DNA of 64,000 bases from positions 62,001-126,000 of the forward strand of contig BPQB01000018.1 in assembly GCA_019973155.2 (NCBI GenBank), read 5' to 3'. The notes under the pieces were generated by a model, which saw nothing but the letters and a program-made list of their open reading frames with translations, was not told the DNA's origin and did no database searches. Below, in pieces: positions 1-15,067 of this stretch. The position numbers and the translations under genes were made by a program. Each line of letters starts with the position of its first letter. Positions within the stretch are counted from its first letter, which is position 1. Origin of the DNA: Phanerochaete sordida. Taxonomy: Eukaryota > Basidiomycota > Agaricomycetes > Polyporales > Phanerochaetaceae.

Positions 1-1641
1 GGAATAGTTGGGTGTGTCGGCGAGTGGAAGGCGGAAGATGACGGGGTGTATGCGAGGTTCGTCGCGAGGGGATGTGGGATGCCGGTTAGACTTGAGCCAG
101 CCCCGGAGAGCGAGTGCGAGTGTCGAGAGACGGTCGGACGACTTTCAGGCCAGGAATTAGTTAGGGCAGCGCTCGAGAACGATGTAGATAGTGGTGCAGG
201 GGCAGTAGCGGGACCTGAAGGCAATGTCGAGAAGTCCTGCGACAGCTGAGGTGCGAACTCTAGACGTCCCGGGAAGTGCATAGACGAAGGAGTGGACTGC
301 ATGTCTTGCATGAGCTTCATGCTATGGCCGGATGAACTGGGTGGTCGTGTGGCGGGTAATGAAGGAACAGCAGGTATATTCGGGTGTTCTGCGATGGTAG
401 CCATCGTAGGTGGTATCGAAGGGTTGGCGAAAGAGAAGGAAGGGGAGGTGTTCATGTGCGGTGGTGGTGGCATTTGAAGCGAGAAGTCGTCTTGAGGTTC
501 CATTTTCATCGCTTTAGAGATTCTGTCGCCGTCGTTGGTGGAGGCACATCGCTTACGGGACATGTCAGGTGCGTCGAGTGACGAGCTTGACTCTGCCGAC
601 GCATCGAAGCCAGGAAGCCCATTTAAGTGCTGCTGTGCCTGGGTAGAGTCGAGGCCAAGTCTCACGGGAGGCGAACTATGAGATGCAGTTGTTGCAGCGC
701 CGGTTTGCGCATGTGGGGACCCAACGGAAGGAGGAGAACCTGAGTTCTGATCCCGCAGCTGCATGGTTGCGACCATCTGTGCGACCAACAAGACGTTCTT
801 GGTGAGCTGATCCACTATGCTGGCTGCGGATGTTGTTTGGCCGTTCGAAAACGCCTCGCTGCCAGAGCTCGCGGTCTTCGCAATACTTCGGGCACGTTAG
901 CGATCAGAAGCCCACGCCACCATGAGGAAGTACTCACTTCTTCAGCATGTCGCCTAATACCATGAGATGAGGATCACTGGCGTCAGGTGAGCTCTCCTTG
1001 CTCTGCGACACTGAGAAGCCTTGCTCGAAGCCAGGCGGGAACGGGAAGTTTGGCTCGTGCGCTGAGGTGGGAGGCCCGCTGTTGGAAGAAGGGAAGCTCA
1101 GATCACCACCTGTGGGGTGGCCTGGCGAAGCTGCGGACCCCGACCGGCTGCGTGACCCGTCAAGGGCCGAGGCGAGCGAAGACGAGCCCATGACATATGC
1201 AGGGACCATGCTGTTGAGAGCGGGAGAAGAGACGTGTGACGGGTTGGTCGACGTCGTGGTCGTGGTCGGCGAAGACAGCATATGGTGGCCGGGCTCGTGG
1301 TTCTCGATGCCACTCATGGGCGGGTCTGGCATGAAAGAAGGGCCGGATTGCTGTGGGAAGTTGGACAGCAGGGCGGACGACGCGAGGTGGTCTGACAGCG
1401 ACGGGTTCGCGAGGTCCATCGGGTCGACCGCCGACATCTGCATGGACAAGGCCATGGAGTCTGCAGAAGCAAAGTCGGAAGGGTACATGGGCAGCTGTGA
1501 GGGTATGTGGTGGGTGGGGGAAATGACGGCGTCGGTACGGGGCTGGAAGCCAGCGACGTCTGTCGGCTGGAATTGCTGGAACTGAGTGTCGATCGGAGTC
1601 GGGGGAGTGGTGGTTTTGGCTTCCTGCTGAGGATCCATCAC
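1..1641 (-). CDS. Ser/Pro/Gln-rich transcription-factor-like protein, 3' part cut off by the window edge
   Basis: Start codon at 1641 (a second Met follows directly). Exon 1 runs to 938 and ends in a phase-2 GTGAGT donor. Exon 2 resumes at 885 after an AAG acceptor and stays open to base 1, so the gene continues outside the window. About 530 residues are visible. They are low-complexity, rich in Ser, Pro, Thr, Met and Gln, and carry a short helix-prone stretch around VDQLTKNVLLVAQMVATMQL just after the intron. A basic-acidic patch follows (SRKRCAST then KAMKMEPQDD), of the kind seen near nuclear signals and sumoylation sites of fungal regulators. No DNA-binding domain is visible; it may lie in the missing part. 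Regulator status is inferred from composition only. The shared reading frame across the intron makes a real gene likely. Confidence 0.6.
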
Positions 1642-4600
1642 AGCAAGGGGCGTGCTGGGAGACTGCGTGGGCTACGCGTCGAGCTTCTCACACAAGGCGA
1701 TGCAGAGTATCGGGCGGAGAAATGAATGTGTTCACGGCGCAGGAGGGCAAGTGCTGGGATGCAATCGATTCGATCAGGCGTTGCAGCCCTGGTGTCGAAA
1801 GCGTTCAGGACGGGATGTGCTGTGACGAGATACAGGCTGCGTACCGGGTCCGACCAGAGCTCTGATAGTCACACGGAGGAACGTATACGAGGTTCCTGCG
1901 CTGTCGAGCGTTCTGCAGAAGGGCGTGCGTGCAGCGACAGGATACGCGGCTTGGGCGAACAGACCTGAGAAGGAGAGACGAGACCGAAAATACGGCAGCG
2001 GCAGGCTTCTGAAAGACAGAGAGGACGTCTAGCGAGAGCGAGGCATGCAGGCTAGCGGTGGAATCCAGGCAGGTCGCTCGACGGGACAAGCTTTGCCTTG
2101 AGGCAAAGCCGTTCTCGCATGCGGTCTTCAATTAATTTCCTCCTGCGACATTACCCAAAAAAGGCTAGTCACGCAAATATTCGCAAACATTTCTCCCCGC
2201 CCGTCCTCCCGCCCGCAGGCGTCCGCAGGCAGGCCCCCGCGCCCTGGCGATGTCATGCGAGCCATCCACCAGGCCTCACGACGGGCTGCATATTTCTCCT
2301 GCGCTCGCTGTTAGCCTTTTGCCTTTGGCTGCATGGGAGCTCGCTGTGGCCGCCCGTGCGAGCCCGGCGGTTCCTGGGCGCAATTGCGACGCTCAGGCTC
2401 GCACAATGCGTGCGCATGTCGCCGCATCGCATCGCATCACATCACAGCCTGACCAGGCTTCGCAGACGACGCTTCGGAGATACAGCGTCCATCAGGAGCA
2501 GGCCCGTTACGACGCCGACTTCGTCATCTCCACACGCGCCGGCGTCACGCCCTCGGACTCGCAACGTCTCCCACCCGCTGTGAAACCGCGCCACGTCGGT
2601 AAGCCCGGCCAGTCGACCCGGCCAGGACAGACGAATTAGCCCTGCGAGTGCGACGCCCATTCCATGGCGATTTGCTCAACAAAAATAATCATCAGGCCTA
2701 ACCATACTCGTCGCCCATGCTGCTCATGTCCGCACCGCGTGAGCGCACTCTTCGCAAGCGAGAAAAAATTCGATCACTTTTTGTCGGAGTCCTCAAGCGC
2801 GGGCCTTCTCTCGACCTATGAGCACGTCGGGCTCGGGCCACCGGACGACGATACTTGCGATCCTCTACAGCGCCCGCCCTCCATTCACCGTCACGGCGGT
2901 AGGAGAAACTTTGCTGACTCTCCGCCGGACTGCCATACACGAACGATGCGCGCTCGCAACCGGAAGCCAGCTTGGCAAAGTTGAATCACGGAGAGCAACA
3001 CGTGGCCCAGGGTGAGCTCTCGTCTGACTCTTCGGTCAGCCGGAAACAGCCATCGGGTCGGGCACCCTGAGGTCTGACGTGTTAGCGTGGGCGGCGTCCA
3101 CGAGCAGAGCGAGATTTGACGATAACAGCTGGGAACGAGGGGACGTAGCACGCACAGTCTGCAATTCCGTACGCCCATTAGGCAAGGCGTCTGCAGCGAC
3201 GGCCGAGTCGCATCTGGCAAGCTTTATCAGCGATAAGTGCATATCCGCACAGAGCTTGTGAAAAGACAGACGCCTCCACGCCTGTTGTGCGAACCAGCGG
3301 ATCCGGTGGCTGTTTTCTGGCGTTCCTGTCAGACGTTCGCGGCACGGGCGCATTGAGTTTCATGCTCGTGCGCCTTCAATCGGCTGCAGGTCTCCGGACG
3401 GTCATGCTACTAGGATGTCACTCGCTAGTTCCGATCTTCGCGCCCAAAACTGCCCACCGATTGTGCAGAGACCCTAGAGAATCTCTGTACCTAGGCCGTG
3501 GATCGATGAAAGACCCTTACGATCGAGTCTTCATATTGCTCAGACCCCACGAAGGCCCAGGTCGCGGTGCGGCGCTGCCGCGGCAAGGCGTAGTGACAAC
3601 GCACTCGAAGCCGAAGTCGTGCGGGCAAAATGAAGTCGTTCTCGGAAGGGCCAAAAGATCTGAATGCACGAAGCAAGGCAACGTTTCTCACATATGTTGT
3701 CAGGCGGCAGCGGGAGAAGCATGACGTACCTCGATTGAAGCGCATCCCGTGCCCTTCCGTGAGATACGCTGTTCCCGCCAGAGGCATTGTCGGGCAATGT
3801 CGTGTTCCTCTTGGGCAGGCAGACTCCTGGAGAACAGTCGGGCGACATTCACAGGGAGCAGCAAAGCCTCCGATTTTTAACCTTTGCCGCCCAATTGCAG
3901 GAGATGCTCGCTCATGTCGGTGAAACGGCGTATCAACTTTGCCCGTCGTGAGCGCGAAGCAGCGTAAGGGCCGCGGACCCTTGAACAGCCGCAGGAATGG
4001 ACTTGCCTGTGTATGAATTGTGGTGCGAGAAGTCTGGCAAGGATCGACAGCCTGACCCGGTGTGTGTACGCATGTCACGAGCTACCTGTGAAGCAGATCA
4101 CAAAGCGGCGGACCTGCAAGCGGGCAGGAAGACACATCTTTTGAGAGAAACGCACGAGGTGATAGGTAAACATGGCTTACTACTATCTGACACGACCATC
4201 TGCACGATTTGCCTGCTCAGAAGATGCACTGCCTATGAATCGAGTGGAGCAAAGGGATAGCTTAACTGACGGGGTCAAGCGACTACTAGAAAATCAGGCC
4301 AGATGTTTACCGCGCGGCGCGCGCTGCCACGTCGCAGCGGGCAGGACGTAAGCTTGTGTACATGCTGAGATATGACACTGTTCATTTGTTCATAACATTT
4401 CGTAACATAGATAGCTGCGTGTGGGATTCAGTCAAAAGTGTTTCGCAGTGGGGGACATTGACTTACTGAATATAACGACTGCCCAACAAAGCTTTCAGTC
4501 AGCGTCACGCAGTACCAGACATAAAACACACATCGCACTGCCTGAGCAACGCTGCGGCAGATGAAGACGGCCTTGAGGTGGTGGCGGGAGCAAAACAACG

Positions 4601-4746
4601 TCAGGAATACCTTTGGCGCCGAAGAGGAACGTGAGATGATGCGCGCGTGTACCGACCGTCACTGCTACCACCATCTGCTCTTGTCCCACATCCCCGGCTA
4701 GCACGCTGCTAGGGTGGCGGGTTATACTCTCTATCCTTGAGTACAT
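1642..4746. other. 3.1 kb gap with no supportable gene
   Basis: It lies between the heads of two divergent genes (the transcription-factor-like gene and GAA1). Short open frames occur on both strands but overlap each other, have no splice continuity and match no family I recognise. The length would suit a long regulatory upstream region or 5' UTR introns of the left gene. That is inference. Confidence 0.5.
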
Positions 4747-7262
4747 ATGCCTCCACGAATACTGAGGAATATCCTCGCGAAACTCAAGGGCAGGGGCGAC
4801 AAGAATCTCACGCGTATTCAGAGGAGACGCGCTCTGGCGGACTTGGCATGGAGGACGTATCCGCGGCTGCAGTGCGTCGTGCTCGCCTTACTACTTGATC
4901 TCATGACTCACCATCACGCTTGAAGGCTGCTTCTGTTTGCCATAGGTTACGCTTGGTTGCTCACAATCCCGTCCACATTGCACGGGCAGCGCACGTATAT
5001 TGATGAGAACGCGTTGCAACCTGGACAAGTGAGTAATCATGAGGCTCGGCTCATGCGGATCCCTGAACACTTCTAGGTTAATACGTATTGGAACTGGGCC
5101 GATGTACACCGTGCGGACCGCTATCTTGAACAGCTGGAATCGATGAGAGACCGGAACGCTTCAAGTCACGAGTGAGGTTGCAATGTCTTACACACAAGCC
5201 CTTCGTTCATTTGACAGAGACCAGGACAGCCACGTTTATCTCTAACGAGTTCCGCAAACTGGGAATCCCTGCGTCTACTCAGGACTACGCATTCTCAACC
5301 ACGTCGGGGGTGCGTGGCGCATCCCTACTCCGCCCGCCGCCGCTAATCTTGGTATCGATGTTATTAGACAGTCAGCGGAACGAACGCGTATGCTGTGCTG
5401 TCCTCGCCTCGCGCGTCCGGGACGGAGGCCATGGTCATCAGCGCCTCGAGGCTCAGCCTGACGGGAGAGGGCGACGGGACGCTGAATCTCCGAGGCATTG
5501 CCACGGTCCTGTCCCTTGCTGCGTATCTGAAAGGTGAGCACAGCCAATGATAATATGCATACGATGTGAAGTAGTTTTTCATTCCAGGGTATTCATTATG
5601 GGCCAAGGACCTAGTGTTTGTCGTTAGTGACGGGTATTTGGACGGCATGCAGGCTTGGATCAGTTCATACCACGGCGTCACGCAGGGCAGTAAGTCGATG
5701 ATGACCCACTCCTTGCCCTGTCCCTGTCCCGTGCTGTGCCGATTCATTGACCATGATCGCCCCGTTTTTAGATCTCGTGGCCGAACCCTTGCAGCTGTCG
5801 TCTGGGGTAATCTGGACAGCCTTGAACATCGACTATCCCGGGCATTCATTCTCCCACCTGGGAGTATTTTTCGGTGAGTCGACTTTCTGAAAGCGGAGAT
5901 AGCTTGCTCAATCTCCGTCTTGAGAGGGCCTGAATGGGAGGCTGCCCAACCAAGACCTGATAAATTCCTTTCAAGTTATCTCGCGGTTCACAGGAGGCGT
6001 CCCCGTGCTCGTCTACGACCACTTTGACCAGAGCGAATTCCCAGACCGAGTTCCCGACTTTGTTCCTAAATGGCTGCCGCAAGGTATGAGACGTAATGAG
6101 GCGACACAGGAATACGCCTACCGGGCGCAGAATGTCATGCGCCACATTGGCTACCAGGCGCGGGGCCGGGCTAGTGGCGTGCACGGGTTGCTGCACCAGT
6201 ATGTCCGTCCCACGCCGGTGTGCGCCTTCCATGCATGCTAACGCGCGACTCCGCCGCTTCGCAGGTTCCGCATCGACGCTATCACGCTCTTCGCGGTGCC
6301 CGCGCAGGGTCCGCATGGCTTCCACGCCATCGGTCGGTGAGTCGCCACGCCCGCGCTCGGGAGCACAGGGAAACACGCCGCTAACTCCGCGGGGCCTCGC
6401 GTACGCGCGTGCCGCAGGGTCGTCGAGTCCACGCTGCGCACGCTGAACAACCTGCTCGAGCGCCTGCACGCGTCCTTCTTCTTCTACCTCCTCGTAGGGC
6501 CCGCGACGTTCATGAAGATCGGCGCGTTCCTGCCCGCGCCCGTGCTGGTGGGCACCGCCATGCTCGTCGGCGGCATGGGCGCGTGGGCCGCCGCGCGCTG
6601 GGCGAGACAGGGGCGCGCGCAGGGGCAGGCAGAGAAGCGCGAGGAGGGGCGCGACGTGCCCGCCGCCAGGTGGATCGAGCGGCCGAGGCCCGTCGCACCT
6701 GCCCTGTCCGTCATCGTCTACACGCATGCGCTCGGGATCGCGCTCTTCTGCCTGTGCACCTGGCCAGGGATCCTCGCCGGCGGGAACGTGAGTCCATCTC
6801 CCGCCCGAAAGTAGGGTCCCGCTGACGTGGCGGCAGATTGTGGCAACGTTGCTGTTCGCGTCGGTGGCGCTCGCAGCAGGGGGTGGATCGCTGCTTGCGC
6901 GTGCGCCGGCGGGGAGCACGCAGGCCCCCAGCTGGATGATCCTCAAGTCGTTCAACCTCTGCCTCGCGTCGACCGTCATTTCCGTTACGTCCGTGCTCAA
7001 CTTCTCCCTTGCCGCGACGCTCGCCGTCTTCATGGGCCTGCCGCTGTCGCTCTCGGCCCCCTCGCGTTCCGCAGCGGCCAGACTGACAAAGTTCACGCTG
7101 TACGCGCTGCTCGCCCTCGGCTGGCTGCTCTTCGTGCCCGGAGAGGCGGCGCAGGCCCTGCGGAACTGGGAGGTTCTCCGCGTGTGGTTCGCGCCATTTG
7201 TATGTATAGTATATACCCCGCTAGTCTTACAAGCAGGCGTCGTCTGCCTGCTGAGTCCATAA
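4747..7262 (+). CDS. GAA1: GPI transamidase subunit Gaa1
   Basis: Gaa1 is an ER-membrane subunit of the GPI transamidase, which swaps the C-terminal signal of precursor proteins for a GPI anchor. Start at 4747. Exon 1 (basic N-terminus, MPPRILRNILAKLKGRG) ends at 4871 and splices to 4926, giving the first membrane helix (LLLFAIGYAWLLTIP) and then the luminal family signature TYIDENALQPGQVNTYW. Further exons carry the M28-peptidase-like luminal region: GTLNLRGIATVLSLAAYLKG, DLVFVVSDGYLDGMQAW, ALNIDYPGHSFSHLGVFFEG, NGRLPNQDLINSF. The C-terminal half, from about 6420, is a series of hydrophobic helices typical of the family and ends at 7262. At least eight short introns are present; inner exon borders were not all fixed. 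Its stop lies 45 bp from the stop of convergent TAF7. Confidence 0.92.
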
Positions 7263-7307
7263 CACGCGTCCACCTGTACCGATCTATCTCAAATATAGGA
7301 CTGAGCC

Positions 7308-9004
7308 TCAGCCAATGTCCATCTGGTCGCCGTTTGCGTCCCCGAAGAGATCGTCGCCTTCGTCGCTGGACGCGTCGTCGCCGTCGCCGGCCTCGGACCC
7401 GCCGGCACCGCCCCCGCCCTCCATCTCGCGGCGGCGCTTCTCCTTCATCTCGTCGCGCTGCGCCTGCTTCGTGTCGAGGTCCGCCTGGAGCTTGCGGAGC
7501 GCGTCCTCGAAGCGCCGCTGCGGTGTCTCGGTTAGCGTGCGGCGCGAGACGAGACAAGGCGCCACGGCGTACCCTGATCAGCGGGTTGGCGGAGCTCGCG
7601 ATCTCCTGCCTCTTCTTCGCGACAGCCGCCTCCAGGTCTCGGATCTCCTCGTTGAGGAGCTTCTTCGCCTGCACGGCCTCGTCGTCCTCGTCGTCCTCGT
7701 CGTCTTCCTCGCTCTCGTCGTCTTCGTCCTCGTCCTCGTCGTCCCCATCGCCCTCTTCGTCGTCTTCGTTCCCGAGGGCCATGTCGAGCTCGGCGGCGAG
7801 GTCTTCGTCGATTTCGCCCTCTGCTTCGTCGCCCTCGTCCTCTGCGCCTTCGTGGTCTCCTTCGCCGAAGTCTGCACCTGGTGTCGGTGCGTCCCCTGCC
7901 TCTGAGCCGCCAAAGCCGGGTGTCTCGGGCTCGTTCACAGGTTCCCGGTCAATGTACTCGGAGTCGGATAGGTCGGGATTGACATTCTCCAGAACGTCTA
8001 TGGTGGGTCATGAGTTTGACCCGGTGATGGACTTGAAGGTCCACATACCGTATTTCACCTCGTCCGCTTGTTCATCTTCCTCTAGGAGCCGCTCAACCTC
8101 TTGCTCCACCGTCTCAATCGTCTGTCGGGAGATCAGCGACAGTCTTGCCTCAGAGACAAGCCTTCACATACCCGTCGGTTTATTCGCTTGCGGAACCTGC
8201 GTTTCCTGACATGGTGCAGCGGGGGCGTGATCCCGTGGGGGTAAATGAACTCGTCAATATTGAAGTTCTTCTGGTTCACGAGGGCATCCTCGCTGGGTAT
8301 CGGCTTGTCAACGAGTAGCATCTGCACACACACGTCAGCACTGGCAGCGACAGGCGCACACGAAGGCAGCAACCTGACATATGTCGGCGACCTTGAACAT
8401 TTGTTTGTTGTCGAGTGTCTTCTGCGATTCGATGATACACGGCAAGTCGACGAGCTTCGCCGAGTACAGCTTGTCCCCGATGTGGAACACCGCCCGCCGC
8501 GAGTCTGCCCGCCCGTCAGCGCCCCTCCCTGCCACCGAGCCCGCCCCACGCACCCTTGAACTTGAACCACACATCCCCCGCGACCTCGCGGTTCTGCACC
8601 ATGCGGCGCAGACGGTCGCAGTCCTCGCCGGGGGGCATCCTCAAGATAAACTGCTCCTCAAACGACAGGTCCTCGTCGTCCGAGTCGAGCTCGCGGTCGT
8701 ACGGCCCCAGAAAGGACATCCCCGGGGCCTGCGCCGCGGCCTTCTCGCTCAGCTTCAGCTTCAGCTTCGGCGGCGCGCGCCCCCCGCCGCCCGTGCGGTA
8801 CGCGCCCCCGCGCGTCCGCCGCGTCTCGAGCTCGTCGTCGTCGTCCATCTGCGCTGCGTACGACGGCGGCGTGTGCCGCCGCGCGCGCAGCGACGAGCGG
8901 ATCCCGCCCGCTGGCGTCGGGCCTGCGCTGCTCGGACCTGCGGACGGCGTCTGCGGCGTCTGCGCGACGTCGTCGTCGACTACGATCAGGTCGTCGTCGT
9001 CCAT
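7308..9004 (-). CDS. TAF7: TFIID subunit TAF7 (TAFII55 family)
   Basis: A TBP-associated factor of the general transcription factor TFIID. In metazoans TAF7 binds TAF1 and restrains its acetyltransferase. Start at 9004 (MDDDDLIVVDDD). The TAFII55 N-terminal domain is split over several exons and plain to see: SFEEQFILRMP, CDRLRRMVQNREVAGDVWFK, RRAVFHIGDKLYSAKLVDLP followed by CIIESQKTLDNKQMFKVADI, then CQMLLVDKPIP and FIYPHGITPPLHHVRKRRFR. The C-terminal half has a long Asp/Glu run, a coiled-coil-like segment (LLNEEIRDLEAAVAKKRQEI), a second helical exon (RFEDALRKLQADLDTKQAQR) and a Gly/Asp-rich end closing with QMDIG. Domain order and length fit fungal TAF7. Not all small exon borders were fixed. 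Confidence 0.92.
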
Positions 9005-9401
9005 CGTGCGTGTGTGGTGTGCCGGAGGAGGGAGGGCGCCGCAGCGGGATGGGCGAAATGTGCAGGCCGGCGGCGTCACGCGCGAGCGGTTCCGCGCTTG
9101 TGTCACGGTGCGTCACTCCCGCTGGCTGTGTGTGATGCGTGACAGGGTTTTGGCCGGGGCGGCGAGGATATATTCTGTCGGGCGTGGTACTATGGCTACA
9201 GGGATATAGGATGTGCTACGACGGCATGCGTGAGGGCAGAGAGCAGAATGCGTATGTACAGTGAACGTGTGCATGAAAGGAGTGAGAGCATGACGAGAGC
9301 CAAATCCAGTGTCCAGGTCTAGGGTGGGTCTAGTGTATCACAGCGCGTCGCCGCTGAGGCGCACAAATAATGTCCGCGTATGCGCGCGTCGTTCCGGGAA
9401 C
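9005..9401. other. Spacer between TAF7 and the first FAS1 gene
   Basis: A 397-bp stretch holding the 5' flank of TAF7 and the 3' flank of the fasciclin gene, both on the minus strand. No gene is seen. An AT-rich patch (GGATATATTC, about 9166-9175) may belong to the TAF7 promoter. Confidence 0.4.
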
Positions 9402-11382
9402 TCATACCTCCTCGTTGCGCTCGTGATCAAAGATGATGTTCAGCCGCGGGGGCGGCGACTCGTAGAGCGGCGGCGCGTCGTCGGGCACCGCCTCGAGCCC
9501 CGGCGGCGGCGCCGGGGCGCGCTCGCGCTCGCGGTCGATGCGCCGCGCGAGCTGCTGCACGATCTGGTCGACGACCTCGGTCGGGATGACGATGCTCGGC
9601 GGCGCGGCGGCGTCCGCGTCCGTGTATGCGCGGAGGCCGTGCACGTCTGCACGTCGTTGTTAGCATGGCGCCGGATGAGAGAGAGGAGGAGGCTTACTGA
9701 ACGGCCCGTCGACCTTCTCGGGCATTACCTTTGCCTCGGGCGGCAGCGACACTGACGAGACTGCCCGCGCGCGGTCAGTCAACTTGAACATGCGCAGCCA
9801 ACGACGAAGCCACTCACCGGTCGACTCGCCATACGCCCGCGGCGGACGCAGCTCCCTCGGCGTGCCGACAGAGCCCGCCGACGCATGCGCGTAGAACGGC
9901 TCGGTGCGCAGCGCAGGCGACGGCAGGTCGAACACGGACGCGTGCGAGCCGCGGCGGCGTGCGCGGCGCCGGCGCGCGAGCACGACGTACAGCAGCGTGA
10001 GCGGCACGGCGAGCAGCACGGCGGCGATGGCGACGATGGCGACGATGACGCCGGGTGTGATGGCGTGCGCGGCGGGCGGCGCGCTCGAGGCGGCGAGTCT
10101 GTAAAGGTGAGATAAGGGCGGGCGTCAGGGGGAGGGAGGCGTACCCTGTGCTGGCCGACGTAGGGCTAGTCGCAGCGCCCGATCCCGACTCTGAGGTGGA
10201 TCCTACACTGCTTCCCGACGTGGGCGTCGTGGCCGTCGACGATGTGGGCGACGGCCCCACGACAGGCCCGTCGGCTCCGTTCCCCGCAGCGCCAGCGGCG
10301 GGTGCGGCGACGAGCACCCTGTCGATGACGTGCACGACGCCGTTGGTGAGCAGGACGTCCGCCTGCACGATGTTCGCCGTGACGCCGTGGAGCGTGACGG
10401 TGTAGCCTTGCGCGCCCGTGCCGAGCTCGTACGCGGCGCCCGACGCCGTGGCGTACGTGCCGGCGCTGAAGAGCGTGCTCCAGATGCTCTGTCCGAACAT
10501 GGCCTGTGGGGAGTGTCAGTGGTGTGCGGCGCGCGGAAGGAGAGCGAAGGCGCTGACGTGGTCGTTGTACACGTCCTTCGGGTCCGCGCCGGCGAGCGCG
10601 CCCGAGGCGTTCGCCGCGGCGAACGCGTCATCGGACGGCACGAAGAGCGTGAGCCCGCCGCCGGCGAGCGCGGGCGAGAGCGCGCCCGCGGCGGTGCGGA
10701 GGGCCTCGAACTGCGCGAGGCCCATGCTCGCGGCGACGGCGTCGTACGGCGGCGGCGGCGCGAGGACGGCGGGGACGACGTTGACGAGCATGTCGTCGAA
10801 CTCGAAGGTGCGCAGCACGGCCGTCGGCGTGCGCTGGTTGTACACCTCGAAGCCGCGCGCGGTGCTCCCGCACGCGAGCGGCTGCGGGACGCCGGCGGGG
10901 AGCGTCGGCGGGTCTGCCTGCATCGTCGTCGGGAGGATGGTGTGGTTGTACCCCGACCCGAGCTGCGACTGCAGCCACGTGCCCGGGAGCAGGTGGTAGT
11001 TGAGGAGGGCGGCTAGGAAGATGGGGTTGTTGTTTTGGTATACACCTGGGTAGAAGTTGGCGCTTGGGTTGGCAACTGGGTGGAAGGATGAGTGGAACGA
11101 TACACATGTACAACCCAAAGCGCGGTACTCACATGCGTCATTATCGGGGATGAAGAGAGTATATGATGGCACTGAATTGATAGTCTGAAAGAATGGGCTT
11201 GTTGGAGTGTCTGCACCAACTTCATGAACCCATGCTGTGAAGTTGGTGTACCCCTCAGCGTTCATCTGATCGATAAAATGACCGAAGTAAGTGCCGGCTT
11301 GGGCGAGCACGACGGGGCTCATCGTCATAAATAGGAACAGAGCCAAGAGGAGGCCAGGTAAAGAAAACGAAGGCAAGACCAT
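9402..11382 (-). CDS. Fasciclin (FAS1) domain surface protein, copy 1, single-pass membrane type
   Basis: Start at 11382 with a clear signal peptide (hydrophobic core LLLALFLFMTMSPVVLA). The extracellular part holds two FAS1 repeats. Repeat 1 has YTLFIPDNDACEY and the family YH motif in LLNYHLLPG. Repeat 2 has LTLFVPSDDAFAAAN and ends YTVTLHGVTANIVQADVLLT-NGVVHVIDRVLV. A Ser/Thr-rich linker follows, then a membrane helix near 10080-9990 (ITPGVIVAIVAIVAIAAVLL) with a strongly basic stop-transfer end (ARRRRARRRGS). The cytoplasmic tail ends with a predicted helix (EVVDQIVQQLARRIDRE) and a PPLY motif. FAS1 proteins act in adhesion and the cell wall. This membrane-anchored form with a conserved tail is shared with the two copies downstream. 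Introns are short; the stop TGA is at 9402-9404. Confidence 0.85.
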
Positions 11383-12199
11383 GCTCGCCAGGAGACAACG
11401 GTGGCGGAGGGAGGGAGGGATACCGCACCGTGGTCATCCGGGATGTTTTAACAGAACGTCGCAGCGCTAACTTTGGTGGACGGTAAGCGTGATACATCAC
11501 CTCGAGGAGGGCTTGGGCCTGGCAGCAAAGGGCCATCCTGCCTGTTTGAGGACAAGGGCCATCGCGAGTGCTCGCGCGCGGGGGACAAGCGGCGCGCCGC
11601 TGGCTCAGGACGCCCTTGTAGTTGCCATACTTGGTGTTATTGTATGTTATGATGGCTCCAAGACGCTTGTTGTCTCCAGGATCTTGGACCGTCTGCGCTC
11701 TGGGAGACGTTTTCCCGGATCTGAGCTAGTGGAGGATGCCTCTGGATGTTGCGCGGGCTTGGGCTGGGGCGCACGCGGAGGGCAGCAGCAGACAATAGGA
11801 GGGAGTGCACAGCCAAGCGTGTCTATTGTGCAGACGGAGGGCGTAGGCGAGGACGGGTGTCAAAGCGTTGCCAGGAGAGACAGCGTGCAGACCGGGTCAC
11901 CGGACGTGGCCGGCCCATGTTGAACCTTGTGGGTGCCGACCAGGCGAGCGCATCAAAGTGCGGCAGACGCCCTGCCGACGCTGGCCGACGGTTCTGGCGC
12001 TCCGGCGCGCGGGCTCGGCAACCTTGCCGCCGCTCGACGGACACTTTGGGCCGCAGGAGTTTCGTCGGGTGCCTCGCCGCGGCCACCTGCTCGAGGCTGA
12101 ATACACCCGCGCGGTAAATCGTCGTCTCACACTGCGATGGGACCCGCCTAGGACTCTATTAACACCTCGCGATCGCCCTCCCTGCCCTCTCCCACCACC
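11383..12199. promoter_or_regulatory. Divergent promoter region between FAS1 copy 1 and the GH47 mannosidase
   Basis: The two genes are transcribed away from each other from start codons 817 bp apart, so both promoters must lie here unless 5' UTR introns extend them. No canonical TATA box stands out at either end. Open frames inside are GC-rich shadows. Confidence 0.45.
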
Positions 12200-14543
<2,344 letters not shown>

Positions 14544-15067
14544 CACCAGGGACGCCCCGGATGTACATAGCACCCAGCGCGATTCCACACCTAATGGGAC
14601 ACAGACTAGCATGCACCCCGCGGGCTCACGCACGCAGGACTCGACGGACGTCGCACGGCGCACCGACGCGCCGGCGCAGGTGCCACGCCCCGGAGGGCTT
14701 GGCACGCGAAGCTCGAGGCACCGGAGAGCTTCGCAGGCCCCGTGGGTGCGGCCGCCCGCGGCACGTCACCTGCCCCCGCTCGGCTGGCTGCGCGCGCGAA
14801 AATCGCGGGGGCTGCTCGCCAGTGCGTCGGGTGGATTGGAGATCGTGGCCGGAGGTGGGCGTGCTGCGATGTGCGGATGGCGAGGTGGCGCGTGCGGGCC
14901 GGCACGAGGGTTCTGAGCGTGTTGGGATTCGCGGTCATGCAGAGTCTGCGCAGGCTCCGCCGTCGATCTCGAATTTCGAGCGCAGGTCTAACGAAGGATA
15001 CAGGCTTGTCGAAAAGAGCAGTGGTCGACATGAAAAGAATGTGTAGGTGCCAGGACGTGAGTCGGCG
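14544..15067. other. Spacer between convergent GH47 and FAS1 copy 2
   Basis: The two genes meet tail to tail across 524 bp of GC-rich sequence. Open frames on both strands overlap each other and resemble no family. Nothing else is seen. Confidence 0.4.

Noticed and set aside
5846..7273. 475-codon minus-strand open frame
   Set aside because: It is antisense to the well-supported GAA1 exons and low in domain character; a shadow frame.
7093..7938. A separate minus-strand gene ending in an Arg-rich segment near 7093
   Set aside because: Its first part is a TAF7 exon; the Arg-rich rest is read-through of an intron and the antisense of GAA1.
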